Below are positions 4,657 to 6,565 of a stretch of 6,565 bases of DNA, in pieces. The DNA is from Akkermansiaceae bacterium (GTDB lineage Bacteria; Verrucomicrobiota; Verrucomicrobiia; Verrucomicrobiales; Akkermansiaceae). Position 1 is the stretch's first letter. Every line of letters begins with the position of its first letter. Under the pieces are notes generated by a model, which made no database searches, had not been told where the DNA came from, and worked only from the letters and a program-made list of their open reading frames with translations. A program made the position numbers and the translations under genes. The stretch covers positions 1 to 6,565 of the forward strand of contig JACMMB010000100.1 of NCBI GenBank assembly GCA_014379305.1, given 5' to 3'.

Positions 4657-5999
4657 CGCTGTTTCAAAAAGGCCTCAAAAATCCTCACAAAAGCAGGGGA
4701 AAAATCTTCTGGTCTGGCCAGCACCCACGCTTTGATTTCATCAATTGGAAACGGCATCATGGAATCTATTTCCGATGCCGGATACCGGACCGGGCCATCA
4801 TGTTTGGTCAGGTAGAGATATATATGCTCCCAGCCGGTTGCCTCCGATGGTGGAAGGGAAAGAATGGTGCTGAGACTGTTTGTATCCGTATTCTGAATGC
4901 CAATTTCCTCGCCAAGCTCGCGCGTGGCCGCCTCACGATAGTCCTCCCCCGCATCCAGATGGCCGGAAACGCTGGAGTCCCAGACACCCGGGTTCTTATC
5001 CTTGAGAAGGGAGCGTTTCTGTAGGTAGAGGTCGCCGTTTTTATTCAATACAAAGACATGCACCGCGCGATGAATCAGATTTTGCGCATGGACTTCTCCC
5101 CGGGTGGCCGTTCCCATGAGCTTGTCGTTTGCATCAACCACATCGAAAAGTTCATCATTGTTTTGCGGGCGATTTTTAAGTGGATGCTGGTCATACGCGA
5201 CTGTGAGATCGATCCATTTCGCCAGATCCAACTCCTCCCCACGCACCGTGGGCGAAAGTTTCAGTTGCTCCGAAACTTCTTCCCAAGGCGGCGAATCGGG
5301 AAGCTGTTTCTTGAGTTGCTTGCGCCGTTGAGCGAAGCCCCTGCGAACGAGTTCGTCAAATAACCGGGCGTCAAAAGCCGGAGCGTTCGTCTCATCACGA
5401 GGGATAAGTATGGCCACTGCGGAGTCGATATTCGGTCGCGGATGAAAAGCCTCGGGCGGCACCACCCGGAGAGTCTGGATCTGCCAGTTCACCTGCATCC
5501 GCAAACTGAGGATGCCATAAAGCTTGGTGCCGGGCGTGGCGCCAAGCCGTTCGATCACTTCCTTCTGAAGCATGATCACCGCCCGTGAAAACGGATGGGG
5601 ACGACTCAGTAAATTTTTCATAATCGCGCCGCCGGATGAATACGGTAAATTTCCCAGAAATTTGATCGGGCGGTGCTTGAATAACGTCCGACGGTCGAAT
5701 TTTGCAGCGTCGGCATGATGTACCTCGACGTCCTCCTTGCCCTTGAAGCGCTCATGTAGGGCGGCGGCAAGTCGGGCATCGAACTCTATCAGGATCAGCC
5801 TTTTCACTTTTCCCAGCAGATGTTCGGTCAGCGAGCCGGTGCCGGGCCCCACCTCAACAACGGTGTCCTCATTTGAAATCTCCAGCTGTGAAACAATCCA
5901 GCGCGCCATGCTCGGGTCGGTAAGGAAGTTCTGCCCGAGCTGTTTGCTTGGGACTACTCCTGCCCGATCCAAGGCATCACGGATTTCCTGGCCTGTCAT
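4653..5999 (-). CDS. rsmA: 16S rRNA dimethyladenosine transferase RsmA (KsgA) fused to a C-terminal Nudix hydrolase domain
   Basis: RsmA dimethylates A1518 and A1519 in helix 45 of 16S rRNA with S-adenosylmethionine, late in 30S assembly. The N-terminal part (about 1-267) has KQLGQNFLTD (19-28), the SAM-binding motif VVEVGPGTGSLT (47-58), the ribose-binding acidic region LIEFDARL (70-77), the catalytic NLPY (117-120) and EAFHPRPNIDSAV (183-195), and matches the usual family length. After a short linker (about 268-281) comes a full Nudix domain (about 282-448) with a perfect Nudix box, G346-x5-E352-x7-R360-E-L-x-E-E-x-G-I368 (bases 4964-4896). The preceding ELFDVVD and GVWDSSVSGH resemble the IDI/YfcD branch, but IDI's catalytic Cys is Ser345 here, arguing for a pyrophosphohydrolase; substrate unknown. 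The frame is continuous, with no sign of a frameshift. Start: ATG at 5999 has AAGG eight bases upstream; an in-frame GTG at 6008 overlaps that site and is less likely. It lies 45 bases behind an unknown gene on the same strand. Confidence 0.93.
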   Translation of the reverse strand: MTGQEIRDALDRAGVVPSKQLGQNFLTDPSMARWIVSQLEISNEDTVVEVGPGTGSLTEHLLGKVKRLILIEFDARLAAALHERFKGKEDVEVHHADAAKFDRRTLFKHRPIKFLGNLPYSSGGAIMKNLLSRPHPFSRAVIMLQKEVIERLGATPGTKLYGILSLRMQVNWQIQTLRVVPPEAFHPRPNIDSAVAILIPRDETNAPAFDARLFDELVRRGFAQRRKQLKKQLPDSPPWEEVSEQLKLSPTVRGEELDLAKWIDLTVAYDQHPLKNRPQNNDELFDVVDANDKLMGTATRGEVHAQNLIHRAVHVFVLNKNGDLYLQKRSLLKDKNPGVWDSSVSGHLDAGEDYREAATRELGEEIGIQNTDTNSLSTILSLPPSEATGWEHIYLYLTKHDGPVRYPASEIDSMMPFPIDEIKAWVLARPEDFSPAFVRIFEAFLKQR

Positions 6000-6008
6000 G
6001 GCGGGCAC

Positions 6009-6012
6009 CTTG
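6009..6012 (-). promoter_or_regulatory. Ribosome binding site deciding the rsmA-Nudix start
   Basis: On the minus strand, ATCAAGGTGCCCGCCATG places AAGG exactly 8 bases before the ATG at 5999-5997. The GTG at 6008-6006 follows AAGG with no spacing, so it would have no usable site. This favours the 448-residue form over the 451-residue one. It is the only convincing Shine-Dalgarno sequence I see before a start in this window. Confidence 0.55.
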
Positions 6013-6044
6013 ATGGCTCGCGTCCCGGATGACGAGTGCTGAAA

Positions 6045-6565
6045 TCAGCGCCCCGTGAAAACCCTGCCCTTGCCGGTCTGCCATGCTGTCTTGACGCTTT
6101 CAAAGAGACCATTGAGCTGGTTTTCGGCGAGCAGCCGATATTCGATGGTCTTTGCATGGGTCGTTAAAGGATATTTTTTGACGACCATGTTTTGCAAATC
6201 ACTGCCCATGGTTCGAGCCGCGCTGTCTACGAGGCCGAGTGCCTTCTCAGCGACCTGCGAGGCGGCGGCTCCCGGCACGCCGGAGGATACAGGGGTGATA
6301 AAGTAGAACCTGGCGATCGCCTGACCAATCGTATCGACGGTTACTTCATCAACGATCAGCGTCCCATCCAGAACATATTTATGGCGGCTCACCGTTGATA
6401 TGCGATCCAATGCCACAATGTAACTTCCTCCACCCAGATTGGCCTGCCAGAAACGAGGCAGACCTTCCTGATCGCCTTGATTATTCTTCGGATTTTGGTT
6501 CTGGTCCGCATCATTCACAGGGTTTTGCGGATCATCGTTTTGTGAAAATATCTGGGACGAAAAAG
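6045..6565 (-). CDS. Unrecognised protein, 5' end beyond the right edge
   Basis: I do not recognise the family. From the TGA at 6047-6045 the frame stays open to the right edge, giving about 172 visible residues. The first in-frame start is a GTG at 6518 (157 residues), but it has no Shine-Dalgarno sequence. The 15 codons before it (FSSQIFSQNDDPQNP) continue the same Asn/Gln/Asp-rich style, so the true start probably lies outside the window. FSSQIFSQ could be the end of a signal peptide, which would make the protein exported (inference). Counting from that GTG, a polar, probably disordered stretch (about 1-20) is followed by a compact domain with FWQANLGGGSYIVALDRIST (23-42), a region rich in predicted strands (KYVLDGTLIVDEVTVDT), and a C-terminal helical part rich in Ala and Leu. 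There is no transmembrane segment after the start and no catalytic motif. It precedes rsmA-Nudix by 45 bases and is likely co-transcribed with it. Confidence 0.75.
   Translation of the reverse strand, partial: FSSQIFSQNDDPQNPVNDADQNQNPKNNQGDQEGLPRFWQANLGGGSYIVALDRISTVSRHKYVLDGTLIVDEVTVDTIGQAIARFYFITPVSSGVPGAAASQVAEKALGLVDSAARTMGSDLQNMVVKKYPLTTHAKTIEYRLLAENQLNGLFESVKTAWQTGKGRVFTGR

Noticed and set aside
4557..5024. A 155-codon plus-strand open frame
   Set aside because: Antisense to the Nudix domain and out of frame with the dehydrogenase end; no domain features.

Overview
The window looks like a chromosomal housekeeping stretch from a member of the Verrucomicrobiota (PVC superphylum). This rests on overall gene style, a small basic protein opening MGQQSKK that I associate from memory with Verrucomicrobia, and secreted TPR proteins of a style common there. 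I could not test the assignment. I see no mobile element, CRISPR array, tRNA or rRNA. Base composition looks even and moderately GC-rich, with no obvious sign of recent transfer.

Layout, left to right. A possible divergent gene start runs off the left edge (minus strand, bases 1-60), with a faint resemblance to an ABC-transporter permease N-terminus. Next is a secreted or lipid-anchored TPR protein (plus, 59-1774). It converges on a cytoplasmic kinesin-light-chain-type TPR protein (minus, 1806-2696), with a minus-strand terminator between them. That TPR gene lies 57 bases behind a short recO (minus, 2754-3293), so the two may be co-transcribed. recO is divergent from a small Lys/Ala/Arg-rich protein (plus, 3364-3621), which ends in a good intrinsic terminator. 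Twenty bases later comes a D-2-hydroxyacid dehydrogenase of the glycerate dehydrogenase/hydroxypyruvate reductase type (plus, 3697-4656). Its stop codon overlaps by 4 bases the stop codon of a convergent gene (minus, 4653-5999) encoding RsmA/KsgA fused to a complete C-terminal Nudix hydrolase domain. Upstream of the fusion, on the same strand and probably in the same transcript, is an unrecognised protein whose reading frame stays open to the right edge (minus, 6045-6565).

The genes have a common theme of nucleic-acid housekeeping: RecO in recombinational repair, a basic protein likely to bind nucleic acid, and RsmA in ribosome maturation. They do not form an obvious single pathway. The most notable item is the RsmA-Nudix fusion. 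Its Nudix domain resembles the isopentenyl-diphosphate isomerase (IDI)/YfcD branch but has Ser where IDI has its catalytic Cys, so a hydrolase is more likely than an isomerase. Other points worth a look are the RecO without a zinc-binding C-terminus, the scarcity of Shine-Dalgarno sequences, and the tight overlaps between opposing genes.
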